From contig JAOASM010000030.1 in NCBI GenBank assembly GCA_030158665.1, positions 1 to 38,480 of the forward strand: a DNA stretch of 38,480 nucleotides, given 5' to 3'. The position numbers and the translations under genes are program-made. The first letter of the stretch is position 1; every line of letters starts with the position of its first letter. This DNA is from Sediminibacterium sp. Its GTDB lineage: Bacteria; Bacteroidota; Bacteroidia; Chitinophagales; Chitinophagaceae. Below are positions 10,477 through 18,372 of the stretch, piece after piece. The notes below the pieces were generated by a model, which was not told the origin of the DNA, did no database searches, and worked only from the letters and a program-made list of their open reading frames with translations.

Positions 10477-12669
10477 ATGTCTTTAAGAACCGACGCAGTC
10501 AACCATGTAAGCCATTTTAAACCTGATTCACCAGATATCAAAAGCGCAAAAATTACAGGCGTTTTTGGAGAAAGTGTTTTCACCATTAAAACAGCAAGAG
10601 AATATCTAAGTGATGAAGCTTACAAAAGCTTAGTTACAAGTATCAAAGGTGGTAAAAAAATCGATCGCACAGTGGCTGGTCAAATCGCATCTGGTATGCG
10701 TGCTTGGGCAGAGAGCAAAGGTGTAACGCATTTTACGCACTGGTTCCAACCATTGACTGGCGCAACGGCTGAAAAACATGATTCATTTTTTACTTTAAAA
10801 GGAGATGGTACAGCCATTGAGGAATTTGACGGCGCTACATTAATACAGCAAGAACCAGATGCATCTTCCTTCCCAAATGGTGGATTGAGAGCTACATTTG
10901 AAGCAAGAGGATATACTGCATGGGACCCTTCATCTCCCCCATTCATCATTGAAATTGGTAACGGAAAAACTTTATGTATCCCGACCATCTTCATTGCTTA
11001 CACTGGCGAGTCATTAGATTATAAAGCGCCTTTGATGAAAGCAGTGGATGCAGTGAATAAAGCAGCTGTGACTGTTTGTAACTATTTTGATAAGAATGTC
11101 AATAAAGTCATCCCTACATTAGGTTGGGAGCAAGAATATTTTGTGATTGATGAGGCCTTGGTGAATGCTAGACCAGACTTAGTTCAATGTGGTAGAACTG
11201 TATTTGGTTTTACACCTGCAAAAGGACAACAATTAGAAGACCATTATTTTGGATCTATTCCAGAAAGAGTATACGCGTTCATGCGTGACTTTGAAAATGA
11301 ATCTTATAAATTAGGTATTCCTTTAAGAACAAGACATAATGAAGTTGCACCTGCTCAGTTTGAGTGTGCTCCTATTTTTGAAGAAGTGAATATTGCGGTT
11401 GATCACAACATTCTTTTAATGGATGTGATGACACGTGTTGCTAAAAGACATCGTTTAGTTGTGTTATTACATGAGAAGCCATTTGCTGGCATCAATGGTA
11501 GTGGTAAACACAATAACTGGAGTTTAGCGACTGATACTGGCATCAACTTATTGGCACCAGGTAAAACGCCTAAGACCAACTTAATGTTCTTGACGTTCTT
11601 TGTAAATACCATCAAAGCGGTTCATGATTATGCAGATATTTTAAGAGCATCCATTGCATCTGCATCAAATGATTTCCGTTTAGGTGCAAACGAAGCGCCT
11701 CCTGCAATCATCTCTGTATTCATTGGTGATTATTTAACAAAGGTTCTGAATGATGTTGAAACTCGCGTAGGCAACAAGTTTGACGAGCAAGATGAAGCCA
11801 TCTTGAAATTAGATTTACACAGAAGCATTCCTGAGTTGATGATTGATAACACTGATCGTAATAGAACTTCTCCTTTTGCCTTCACTGGTAATAAGTTTGA
11901 ATTCCGTGCGGTAGGTTCTACTGCTAACTGCGGACATCCGATGACAGTTTTGAATACCATCATTGCAGATACCTTAACTAAGTTTGCTGCAGAAGTAGAT
12001 GCGTTAATTGAAAAAGGCGACAAGAAAGAAATCGCTATCATGCAAGTGATTCAAAAATACATTGTATCAAGTAAGAAGATCTTATTTGAAGGTGATGGTT
12101 ACAGCGAAGCTTGGCATAAAGAAGCGGAGAAAAGAGGCTTACCAAACTTAAAGACTACACCTGTTGCTTTAGATGCAATGGTAACTGAAAAATCTAAGAA
12201 ACTTTTCAAAGACAATGGCATCTATACACATGGTGAATTAGAAGCGCGTCATGAAATTGAATTGGAAAAATACATCAAGAAAGTACAGATCGAAGCGCGT
12301 GTGATGGGCGATTTAGCAACCAATCATATCATTCCTGCTTCTATTAAATACCAAAATGAATTATTGAAAAATGTAAGCTTGCTTCGCGAAGCTGCATTAC
12401 CAGAAAAATTATACAAAGGTCAATTGACTTTATTGAAAGATGTGAGTACACATATTCAACAAGTCTATGACAACGTATACGAAATGGTAGAAGCAAGAAA
12501 AGTAGCCAACAATATCGTTGATACTAGAGAAAAGGCGATTGCTTATGAAGCAAAAGTAAAGGCTCAATATTTCGATAAAATCCGTTACCATGTTGACAAA
12601 TTAGAGCAATTGGTTGACGACGAATTATGGACCTTACCTAAGTACAGAGAATTGTTATTCTTGAGATAG
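10477..12669 (+). CDS. glnN: Type III glutamine synthetase
   Basis: The protein condenses glutamate and ammonia to glutamine with ATP. At 730 residues it is far longer than GSI (about 470) and fits the GSIII class common in Bacteroidota and cyanobacteria. GSIII-type segments are clear: FTHWFQPLTG, GWEQEYF, RTRHNEVAPAQFE, NGSGKHNNWS, and RTSPFAFTGNKFEFRAVGS near the active-site Arg/Glu cluster. A long C-terminal helical extension (about 600-730) is also typical. GSIII forms dodecamers and lacks the GSI adenylylation loop, so control is expected at transcription or by other effectors. The gene is monocistronic and ends in a strong terminator. Confidence 0.95.
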   Translation: MSLRTDAVNHVSHFKPDSPDIKSAKITGVFGESVFTIKTAREYLSDEAYKSLVTSIKGGKKIDRTVAGQIASGMRAWAESKGVTHFTHWFQPLTGATAEKHDSFFTLKGDGTAIEEFDGATLIQQEPDASSFPNGGLRATFEARGYTAWDPSSPPFIIEIGNGKTLCIPTIFIAYTGESLDYKAPLMKAVDAVNKAAVTVCNYFDKNVNKVIPTLGWEQEYFVIDEALVNARPDLVQCGRTVFGFTPAKGQQLEDHYFGSIPERVYAFMRDFENESYKLGIPLRTRHNEVAPAQFECAPIFEEVNIAVDHNILLMDVMTRVAKRHRLVVLLHEKPFAGINGSGKHNNWSLATDTGINLLAPGKTPKTNLMFLTFFVNTIKAVHDYADILRASIASASNDFRLGANEAPPAIISVFIGDYLTKVLNDVETRVGNKFDEQDEAILKLDLHRSIPELMIDNTDRNRTSPFAFTGNKFEFRAVGSTANCGHPMTVLNTIIADTLTKFAAEVDALIEKGDKKEIAIMQVIQKYIVSSKKILFEGDGYSEAWHKEAEKRGLPNLKTTPVALDAMVTEKSKKLFKDNGIYTHGELEARHEIELEKYIKKVQIEARVMGDLATNHIIPASIKYQNELLKNVSLLREAALPEKLYKGQLTLLKDVSTHIQQVYDNVYEMVEARKVANNIVDTREKAIAYEAKVKAQYFDKIRYHVDKLEQLVDDELWTLPKYRELLFLR

Positions 12670-12714
12670 TAAATATCAAGGATATTCCCCAGAGGTAATA
12701 CCCCCAAAAAACCT

Positions 12715-12746
12715 AAAAGGCTCCGATAAATCGGAGCCTTTTTTTT
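12715..12746 (+). terminator. Rho-independent terminator of glnN
   Basis: A 12-base stem (12715-12726 with 12731-12742, core GGCTCCGA/TCGGAGCC) closes a TAAA tetraloop and runs into a T-tract. It starts 46 bases after the glnN stop codon. Confidence 0.92.
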
Positions 12747-12779
12747 ATTTCATTATCGTTTTTCTAATTCTAACCGCTC

Positions 12780-12849
12780 ATTTTTAATTCAATTTTTTTG
12801 CGAGCGTTCGAGCATGCGCAGAGCGAGTCGAAAAATTAGAATTAAAAAT
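12780..12849. repeat. AT-rich hairpin with REP-like loop before accC 3' end
   Basis: Arms 12780-12799 and 12831-12849 pair along about 18 bases with a single bulge. They enclose a 31-base GC-richer loop containing GCGAGCGTTCGAGC (12800-12813) and a second GCGAG-like segment. That core is the reverse complement, with two purine/pyrimidine transitions, of the core in the 6800-6875 hairpin, while the arms are unrelated. It probably terminates accC transcription; the right arm overlaps the last codon of accC by one base. Confidence 0.6.
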
Positions 12850-14186
12850 TACTTCATCTTAAATGATTCCAAAAACTTAGTGGTGAAGTTTCCTTTTCTA
12901 AAATCTTCGTTCTGCATCAATTGCAAGTGGAATGGAATGGTTGTTTTAACACCTTCAATGACGTATTCACTCAAAGCACGATACATGGTATTAATTGCTT
13001 CCTCACGTGTTTGTGCTACAGTGATTAATTTACCAATCATTGAATCATAGTAAGGAGGAATCACATAACCCGCGTACACATGACTATCTACACGAACGCC
13101 ATGTCCACCTGGTGTATGCAATACGGTGATCTTACCTGGTGATGGTCTGAAATCATTATAAGGATCTTCTGCATTGATACGACATTCAATCGCATGCAAT
13201 TGAGGTTCATAGTTTTTACCAGAAATTTTCTCACCAGCAGCAATTTTAATTTGCTCTTTGATTAAATCATAGCTTACCACTTCCTCTGTTACGCAATGCT
13301 CCACTTGGATTCTAGTATTCATCTCCATAAAGTAAAAGTTACGATGCTTGTCCACAAGGAACTCAATCGTACCTACACTTTCATAATTAATTGCAGATGC
13401 TGCTTTAATTGCTGCCTCACCCATTCTTTGACGTAAATCCGGCGTCATAAATGGTGAAGGAGATTCTTCTACTAATTTTTGGTGTCTTCTTTGAATCGAA
13501 CAATCACGCTCACTCAAATGACACACATTACCGAATTGGTCACCAGCCACTTGAATCTCAATATGTCTTGGCTCTTCCACGAATTTCTCCATGTACAAAC
13601 CATCATTTTTGAAACTTGCTGCAGCTTCCATCTTTGCATCATTGAATGCTTTTTCAATTTCAGCCTCACTCCATACTACACGCATTCCTTTACCACCACC
13701 ACCTGCAGTCGCTTTAATGATGACAGGATATACAATCTCTTTTGCTAATTTCTTAGCTTCTTCTACACTTTCTAATAAACCTTCGCCACCTGGGACAACA
13801 GGAACACCTGCTTTAATCATTGTTTCTTTAGCAGTGATTTTGTCCCCCATTTTATTGATCATCTCTGGAGTAGGACCTATAAACTTAATACCATGATCCG
13901 CACAGATTTGTGCAAATTTTGCGTTCTCTGCTAAGAAACCATAACCTGGATGCACTGCATCCGCATTGGTGATTTCACAAGCTGCCATGATATGTGGGAT
14001 ATTCAAATAAGATTCTGCACTTTTAGGTCCACCGATACATACAGCTTCGTCTGCAAATTTTACATGTAAGCTATCCTTGTCAGCAGTAGAATAAACAGCT
14101 ACCGTCTTAATACCCATCTCTCTACATGTTCTTATGATACGTAAAGCGATCTCGCCACGGTTGGCAATCAATATTTTTTTAAACAT
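12849..14186 (-). CDS. accC: Acetyl-CoA carboxylase, biotin carboxylase subunit
   Basis: The protein carboxylates biotin on BCCP with bicarbonate and ATP, the first half-reaction of malonyl-CoA formation for fatty-acid synthesis. It is 445 residues, the standard size for a free AccC. It begins with the signature [22 protein letters not shown]. The ATP-grasp Gly-rich loop is [12 protein letters not shown], and the catalytic region contains [16 protein letters not shown] biotinyl domain is not fused; it is supplied by accB 34 bases upstream on the same strand. A pyruvate or propionyl-CoA carboxylase role is less likely given this pairing with a short BCCP. Confidence 0.96.
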   Translation of the reverse strand: MFKKILIANRGEIALRIIRTCREMGIKTVAVYSTADKDSLHVKFADEAVCIGGPKSAESYLNIPHIMAACEITNADAVHPGYGFLAENAKFAQICADHGIKFIGPTPEMINKMGDKITAKETMIKAGVPVVPGGEGLLESVEEAKKLAKEIVYPVIIKATAGGGGKGMRVVWSEAEIEKAFNDAKMEAAASFKNDGLYMEKFVEEPRHIEIQVAGDQFGNVCHLSERDCSIQRRHQKLVEESPSPFMTPDLRQRMGEAAIKAASAINYESVGTIEFLVDKHRNFYFMEMNTRIQVEHCVTEEVVSYDLIKEQIKIAAGEKISGKNYEPQLHAIECRINAEDPYNDFRPSPGKITVLHTPGGHGVRVDSHVYAGYVIPPYYDSMIGKLITVAQTREEAINTMYRALSEYVIEGVKTTIPFHLQLMQNEDFRKGNFTTKFLESFKMK

Positions 14187-14220
14187 CTTTTAAATTTAAG
14201 TTAAACTGGTTGGGGAGACC

Positions 14221-14682
14221 TTATGCAGGTTGCACTAAAAACAATGGTTGATCAAACTCTACAGGGCTTGCATCTTCTACCAATATTTTTACAATCGTAC
14301 CTTTTACTTCAGATTCGATTTCATTGAACAATTTCATTGCCTCAATAATGCACACTACTTTACCTGGGCTTACCTCAGTTCCTTCTTCTGCCAATAATGG
14401 CTTATCAGGAGCTGCTCTTCTATAAAAAGTACCGATCATTGGGCTCTTGATAGTGATTAAATTATCGGCTACTGGAGCAGCTGGAGCTGAAGCAACTGGC
14501 GCTGCAGCAGATGGCGCTGCTGGGGCAGATGTATACACTGTTTGCGCAGGCGCAGAGGTTACAGTGATTTTTTCTTCCTTTTGCTTAATGGTTACTTTAC
14601 CATCTTTATCTTCGATGCTAATTTCTCCAATATTGCTTTTGTTTACTACCTTAATTAAATCGTGAATTTGTTTTAAGTCCAT
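14221..14682 (-). CDS. accB: Biotin carboxyl carrier protein of acetyl-CoA carboxylase
   Basis: This 153-residue protein carries the biotin shuttled between AccC and the carboxyltransferase. The N-terminal part (about 1-40) is the usual BCCP lead-in (DLKQIHDLIKVVNKS). An Ala/Pro-rich flexible linker follows (about 43-73), then the biotinyl domain, with Lys117 in EAMKLFNEIE as the biotinylated residue. Bacterial BCCPs often read EAMKMMNE here; LFNE is a tolerated variation. It lies between efp and accC, an order often seen in bacteria, but an apparent terminator separates it from efp. Confidence 0.95.
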   Translation of the reverse strand: MDLKQIHDLIKVVNKSNIGEISIEDKDGKVTIKQKEEKITVTSAPAQTVYTSAPAAPSAAAPVASAPAAPVADNLITIKSPMIGTFYRRAAPDKPLLAEEGTEVSPGKVVCIIEAMKLFNEIESEVKGTIVKILVEDASPVEFDQPLFLVQPA

Positions 14683-14698
14683 GTTTGGTTAATTTGGA

Positions 14699-14730
14699 CA
14701 AAAATGGGTCTTTTTTGCCAAAAAGCACAA
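14699..14730 (-). promoter_or_regulatory. Possible accB promoter (imperfect)
   Basis: On the minus strand TTG (14730-14728) precedes CATTTTTG (14706-14699) by 21 bases. The -7 box differs from TAnnTTTG at its first base. It lies just after the efp terminator hairpin, where a separate accBC promoter would be needed. Confidence 0.3.
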
Positions 14731-14767
14731 AAAAAGGGTCATTTTTTATTAAAAATGACCCTTTTTT
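14730..14767 (-). terminator. Rho-independent terminator after efp
   Basis: A perfect 17-base stem (14730-14746 with 14751-14767) around the core GGGTCA/TGACCC closes a 4-base loop, and A/T runs flank both sides, so the minus-strand RNA ends in a U-tract. It lies 45 bases after the efp stop codon and 47 before the accB start. Confidence 0.85.
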
Positions 14768-14812
14768 GAGGAATTTATATGTAGCCATGTTTAAAAAAAT
14801 GGCTCGAAAAAA

Positions 14813-15376
14813 CTACTTAACGCGTTCTACGTACTCTCCGTTCTTAGTGTTAATCTTAATTTTCTCCCCTTCGTTTACAAACAAAGGCACCATTACTGTC
14901 GCACCTGACTCAATGGTTGCTGCTTTTAAAGCACGGGTTGCTGTATCTCCTTTAACGCCATTCTCACAATAAGTGATCAAGACATCTAATTTTTCTGGTA
15001 ATTCAGCACCAATTGGCAATTCAGTCTCGGTATTCATGAATACAAAAACTTCAGCACCTTCTATTAGGTATTGAGGGGCATCGATCATCTCTTCTGCCAT
15101 CACAATTTGCTCAAAAGTTTCATTGTTCATTAAGTTATATCCGCTATCATCCTTATATAAGAATTGGAAGGTTTTTTTCTCAACACGCACTGGATAAACG
15201 GTTTCACCGCTATTCCATGTCTTTTCAATAGAGCGCTTATTGTCTACGCCTTTTAATTTAGCCCAGATTTTAGCTGCGGCACGAGCTGTTTTATTCTCTC
15301 CAAACTCAACTACAGTATATAAACTATTGTCCAATTTTAGGATCATTCCACGTGTGATGTCTGATGTTGTTGCCAT
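14813..15376 (-). CDS. efp: Translation elongation factor P, variant tip loop
   Basis: EF-P rescues ribosomes stalled at polyproline by entering the E site next to the peptidyl-tRNA. The 187-residue, three-domain length is standard, and the C-terminal GDTATRALKAATIESGATVMVPLFV region is clearly EF-P. The domain I tip loop that is PGKG in E. coli (modified Lys34) instead reads NKTARAAAK, with Arg32 at the tip by my alignment. In EarP-type species the tip residue is a rhamnosylated Arg32, but the surrounding PG-R-G context is absent here. How this factor is modified, if at all, cannot be told; no modification enzyme is in the window. TACTTTTG (15417-15410) is a possible -7 box. Confidence 0.95.
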   Translation of the reverse strand: MATTSDITRGMILKLDNSLYTVVEFGENKTARAAAKIWAKLKGVDNKRSIEKTWNSGETVYPVRVEKKTFQFLYKDDSGYNLMNNETFEQIVMAEEMIDAPQYLIEGAEVFVFMNTETELPIGAELPEKLDVLITYCENGVKGDTATRALKAATIESGATVMVPLFVNEGEKIKINTKNGEYVERVK

Positions 15377-15490
15377 AAGTATGTTTTATTAAAATAACTA
15401 TGTGAAGCGCAAAAGTAGTACTTGAAAGCCATTTAGAAAAAAACATCAAATTTTTGTTGAAAAATAAAGGTAAAAAAAGCTCGTTTAGCC

Positions 15491-15498
15491 TATTTTTG
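15491..15498 (+). promoter_or_regulatory. Candidate -7 box for sucD
   Basis: TATTTTTG matches the Bacteroidota -7 consensus. The nearest upstream TTG (15457-15459) is 31 bases away, more than usual, so only the -7 box is supported. Confidence 0.35.
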
Positions 15499-15523
15499 CG
15501 CCATAATTAATAAATAGTAGACT

Positions 15524-16396
15524 ATGTCAGTACTAGTAAATAAGCAATCGAAGATCATTGTACAGGGTTTCACAGGTACAGAAGGTAGTTTCCATGCCAC
15601 TCAAATGATGGAATATGGAACACAAGTTGTTGGTGGTGTAACCCCAGGTAAAGGTGGTACAACCCATTTAGACCGCCCAGTTTTTAATACAGTGGCTGAT
15701 GCTGTTAAAGCAACTGGTGCAGATGTAAGTATCATTTTTGTACCTCCAGCATTTGCTGCAGATGCAATCATGGAAGCTGCAGACGCTGGTATTGCTTTAG
15801 TAGTTTGTATTACAGAAGGTATCCCAGTTCAAGATATGGTAAAAGCAAAGAATTTCTTAGCAGGAAAAAGCACTAGATTAATCGGACCAAACTGTCCTGG
15901 TGTAATCACTGCTGAAGAAGCTAAAGTAGGTATTATGCCTGGCTTTATTTTCAAGAAAGGAACCATTGGTATCGTATCAAAGAGCGGTACTTTAACTTAT
16001 GAAGCAGCAGATCAAGTAGTGAAAGCTGGATTAGGTATCACAACTGCCATAGGTATTGGTGGTGATCCAATCATCGGTACCACTACAAAAGAAGCCGTTG
16101 AATTATTAATGAACGATCCAGCAACAGAAGGTATCATCATGATTGGTGAGATTGGTGGTAGCATGGAAGCAGATGCAGCTAATTGGATTAAAGACAATAT
16201 GAGAAAGCCTGTTGTAGGATTTATCGCTGGTCAAACAGCGCCTCCAGGACGTCGTATGGGTCACGCTGGTGCGATCATTGGTGGTGCAGATGATACGGCT
16301 GAAGCAAAAATGAAAATCATGGCTGCATGTGGTATTCACGTGTGTGCTAGCCCTGCAGACATTGGTAAAACAATGGCAGCGGCCTTAAAGAAATAA
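15524..16396 (+). CDS. sucD: Succinyl-CoA ligase (ADP/GDP-forming), alpha subunit
   Basis: The alpha subunit carries the phosphohistidine of succinyl-CoA synthetase in the TCA cycle. At 290 residues it is full length. An N-terminal CoA-binding Rossmann domain ([13 protein letters not shown]) precedes the ligase domain with [21 protein letters not shown] and [10 protein letters not shown]. The active-site histidine is His247 in [10 protein letters not shown]. sucC is not adjacent, which is common in Bacteroidota. It is divergent from efp; TATTTTTG at 15491-15498 is a plausible -7 box 26 bases before the ATG. Confidence 0.96.
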   Translation: MSVLVNKQSKIIVQGFTGTEGSFHATQMMEYGTQVVGGVTPGKGGTTHLDRPVFNTVADAVKATGADVSIIFVPPAFAADAIMEAADAGIALVVCITEGIPVQDMVKAKNFLAGKSTRLIGPNCPGVITAEEAKVGIMPGFIFKKGTIGIVSKSGTLTYEAADQVVKAGLGITTAIGIGGDPIIGTTTKEAVELLMNDPATEGIIMIGEIGGSMEADAANWIKDNMRKPVVGFIAGQTAPPGRRMGHAGAIIGGADDTAEAKMKIMAACGIHVCASPADIGKTMAAALKK

Positions 16397-16417
16397 ACCA
16401 TTTCATTCGAATAAAGG

Positions 16418-16450
16418 AATCCCTTAGTATACCCATGCTAAGGGATTTTT
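16418..16450 (+). terminator. Rho-independent terminator of sucD
   Basis: AATCCCTTAG (16418-16427) pairs perfectly with CTAAGGGATT (16438-16447) around a 10-base loop and is followed by a T-run. It lies 22 bases after the sucD stop and runs into the promoter region of the next gene. Confidence 0.85.
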
Positions 16451-16455
16451 TATTG

Positions 16456-16463
16456 TATTTTTG
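16456..16463 (+). promoter_or_regulatory. Candidate -7 box immediately before 16468 gene
   Basis: TATTTTTG ends 4 bases before the ATG at 16468. If used, the transcript would begin at or next to the start codon. No TTG lies at the normal distance, because that space is filled by the sucD terminator. Confidence 0.35.
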
Positions 16464-16467
16464 ATAG

Positions 16468-16884
16468 ATGAAATTAAACTGCTTCACTTTCTTATCCACC
16501 CTGCTGTGTTGTATCTTAATGACTAGCGTTTTATCGGCACAACAAAAACCATTAAGTATTCATTTTACTACACCAACACAAATGTATCAAGGGGAATCTT
16601 TAAAGTTAAAAGTGCAGGTGAAGCATCTGATCAAAAAAGAACAAACTGGACATATTCAACTTGCCTTATTCAATGCTGAGACAAAACAATCAGTAGATGG
16701 ATGGTTCTTGAATTTTTTCCCCTTTCAATATTTCACAACCATTGCGAATGAAAATTTTGAGACTGAATTTCCATTCACTGTACCCAACGATTTTAAAGGT
16801 AAATTTATCATTGAATTAGTAGCAAAAGTGGATAGTGTTCAGGATAGCATTCGAGTTACTATTCCCACTTTGATTAAGCATTAA
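16468..16884 (+). CDS. Secreted protein resembling one alpha-2-macroglobulin-type domain
   Basis: The 138-residue product has a signal peptide (hydrophobic stretch about 6-23, then SAQQ). The mature part looks like a single immunoglobulin-like sandwich: MYQGESLKLKVQVKHL, then QLALFNAETKQSVDG, then FPFQYFT and FPFTVPNDFKGKF. This order resembles a beta-sandwich region of large Bacteroidota alpha-2-macroglobulin proteins. I recognise that from memory and could not align it. Here it stands alone, with no bait region and no thioester CGEQ motif. The FAD oxidoreductase starts 2 bases after its stop, so both are probably co-transcribed. It may be a relic of a larger gene or an independent small exported protein. 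Function unknown. Confidence 0.7.
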   Translation: MKLNCFTFLSTLLCCILMTSVLSAQQKPLSIHFTTPTQMYQGESLKLKVQVKHLIKKEQTGHIQLALFNAETKQSVDGWFLNFFPFQYFTTIANENFETEFPFTVPNDFKGKFIIELVAKVDSVQDSIRVTIPTLIKH

Positions 16885-16886
16885 CA

Positions 16887-17957
16887 TTGGACCAACATCA
16901 TTTTCATAAGCAACTAGACTATATCATTGTCGGCCAAGGTCTTGTAGGCACCTGGTTGAGTTACTATGCGCTGCAAGCGGGTAAAACCTTTGTTGTTGTA
17001 AATGATAGTCATACGCCAGCAGCGTCAAGTGTTGCTAGTGGCGTGATCAATCCAGTTACCGGAAGACGCATCGTACAAACCTGGATGATTGACACCTTTC
17101 TGCCTTATGCACTTAAAGCGTATTCGGACATAGGTCAACAATTAAATAAAACAATCGTTAAAGAGGCGCCTGTCGTATTAATACATCCCTCTGCACAAAT
17201 GCAAGAAAGTTTTGAATATCGTTATCATCACGACAATGTATACTTACAAAAAAACAATGCTGCAGATTTTGAAGCTTTCATGCACACCCCTCTTGGCACA
17301 GGCCAAATCAATCATAGTATTTGGATTGATTTAAATTCAATGTTAACTGGTTGGCGTCAAAAATTAATCGACCATCAACAATATCTAGATGAACGATTGG
17401 ATGCAGATGATTTAAAAATCAATAACGATGGTGTAGAATGGAAAGGGATACATGCCAAACGTATTTTGTTTAGTGATGGTATTGGCAGTATGCAAAACAA
17501 ATACTTTAAAGGACTTTCTTTCGCACCCAATAAAGGTGAAGCTTTGATTGTGGAGATCAAAGACCTGCCCAATCAAGCGATCTACAAACATAATTTATCT
17601 ATTGTGCCTTGGAAAGATCAACTTTTTTGGGTTGGCTCTAATTATGAATGGCAGTATGAAGATGCAAAACCAAGTAGTGCTTTTAGAACCAAAATAGAAA
17701 CCGCACTTGCACAATTATTAAAAATTCCATTTACTGTTATAGAGCATCTAGTCGGAATTAGACCTGCCAATCAAGAGCGAAGACCCTTTGTAGGTATGCA
17801 TCCTGTGTATAGCGCAATTGGCATTTGCAATGGAATGGGTACAAAGGGTTGCTCACTTGCACCCTATTTTGCCAATGCATTGATAGCCCATTGTGAAAAT
17901 GGAACGCCGATTCATCCTGAAGCAAGTTTGGAAAGATTTAAATTATCTTTATTATAA
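16887..17957 (+). CDS. FAD-dependent oxidoreductase (DAO family), TTG start
   Basis: The 356-residue protein has an N-terminal FAD-binding Rossmann motif IIVGQGLVGTW (about 13-23), an ASGVINPVTGRR segment and a C-terminal FAD-closing region (GIRPANQERRPFVG, then GMGTKGCSLAPYFA), as in glycine/D-amino-acid oxidase-like flavoproteins. The substrate cannot be inferred. The start must be TTG at 16887: an in-frame stop lies at 16875-16877, and no ATG or GTG occurs before the Rossmann motif. The start is 2 bases after the preceding stop codon, suggesting translational coupling. No signal peptide, so cytoplasmic. Confidence 0.85.
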   Translation: MDQHHFHKQLDYIIVGQGLVGTWLSYYALQAGKTFVVVNDSHTPAASSVASGVINPVTGRRIVQTWMIDTFLPYALKAYSDIGQQLNKTIVKEAPVVLIHPSAQMQESFEYRYHHDNVYLQKNNAADFEAFMHTPLGTGQINHSIWIDLNSMLTGWRQKLIDHQQYLDERLDADDLKINNDGVEWKGIHAKRILFSDGIGSMQNKYFKGLSFAPNKGEALIVEIKDLPNQAIYKHNLSIVPWKDQLFWVGSNYEWQYEDAKPSSAFRTKIETALAQLLKIPFTVIEHLVGIRPANQERRPFVGMHPVYSAIGICNGMGTKGCSLAPYFANALIAHCENGTPIHPEASLERFKLSLL

Positions 17958-17967
17958 ATTCATCAAC

Positions 17968-18372
17968 ATGTCATCTTCAACCAATAGTTATTATAATATT
18001 CCTGTCGCCTATCGCAAAATGGAAAACCTGCATATTGTTTTTTGGATTTTTAAAGACATCGGATGGTGCATGAACTTTAAATGGCTAGGTATTTTGATGA
18101 TCATCCCTACCATGATTATATCCATTGTCATTGCTTGGAGAACTAGAAAAATTGTTTCGGAACTTTGTCATAATCTTGCCATAACCGTTTGGATTTCTGC
18201 CAACTCATTTTGGATGTGCACCGAGTTTTTTGGCATCGACCATGTAGCAATTGGATTTGGCTTTAATGTAAAACATTTAGCAATGATCCCCTTTGTAATT
18301 GGGGTGATCATCCTAGCTTATTATTATATCTGGTACAAACCAAAACACCAAGAGGACCCTCAGACTTTATAA
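17968..18372 (+). CDS. Small membrane protein, function unknown
   Basis: The frame is open from 17893, inside the preceding gene, but the ATG at 17968 (10 bases after that gene's stop) is the natural start and gives 134 residues. About three hydrophobic segments are visible (about 36-57, 68-88 and 104-124), separated by a basic WRTRKIVSE loop and a HNLAITVWISANSFWM segment rich in aromatics. It looks like a conserved inner-membrane protein but I cannot assign a family. The last 6 bases overlap the 3' end of the opposing MFS gene. Confidence 0.75.
   Translation: MSSSTNSYYNIPVAYRKMENLHIVFWIFKDIGWCMNFKWLGILMIIPTMIISIVIAWRTRKIVSELCHNLAITVWISANSFWMCTEFFGIDHVAIGFGFNVKHLAMIPFVIGVIILAYYYIWYKPKHQEDPQTL

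Noticed and set aside
11403..12041. Minus-strand frames of 70 and 103 codons
   Set aside because: Antisense to the glutamine synthetase gene with no independent support.
17893..17967. Upstream start for the small membrane protein
   Set aside because: It would overlap the FAD oxidoreductase gene by 65 bases; ATG 17968 is well placed after the previous stop.
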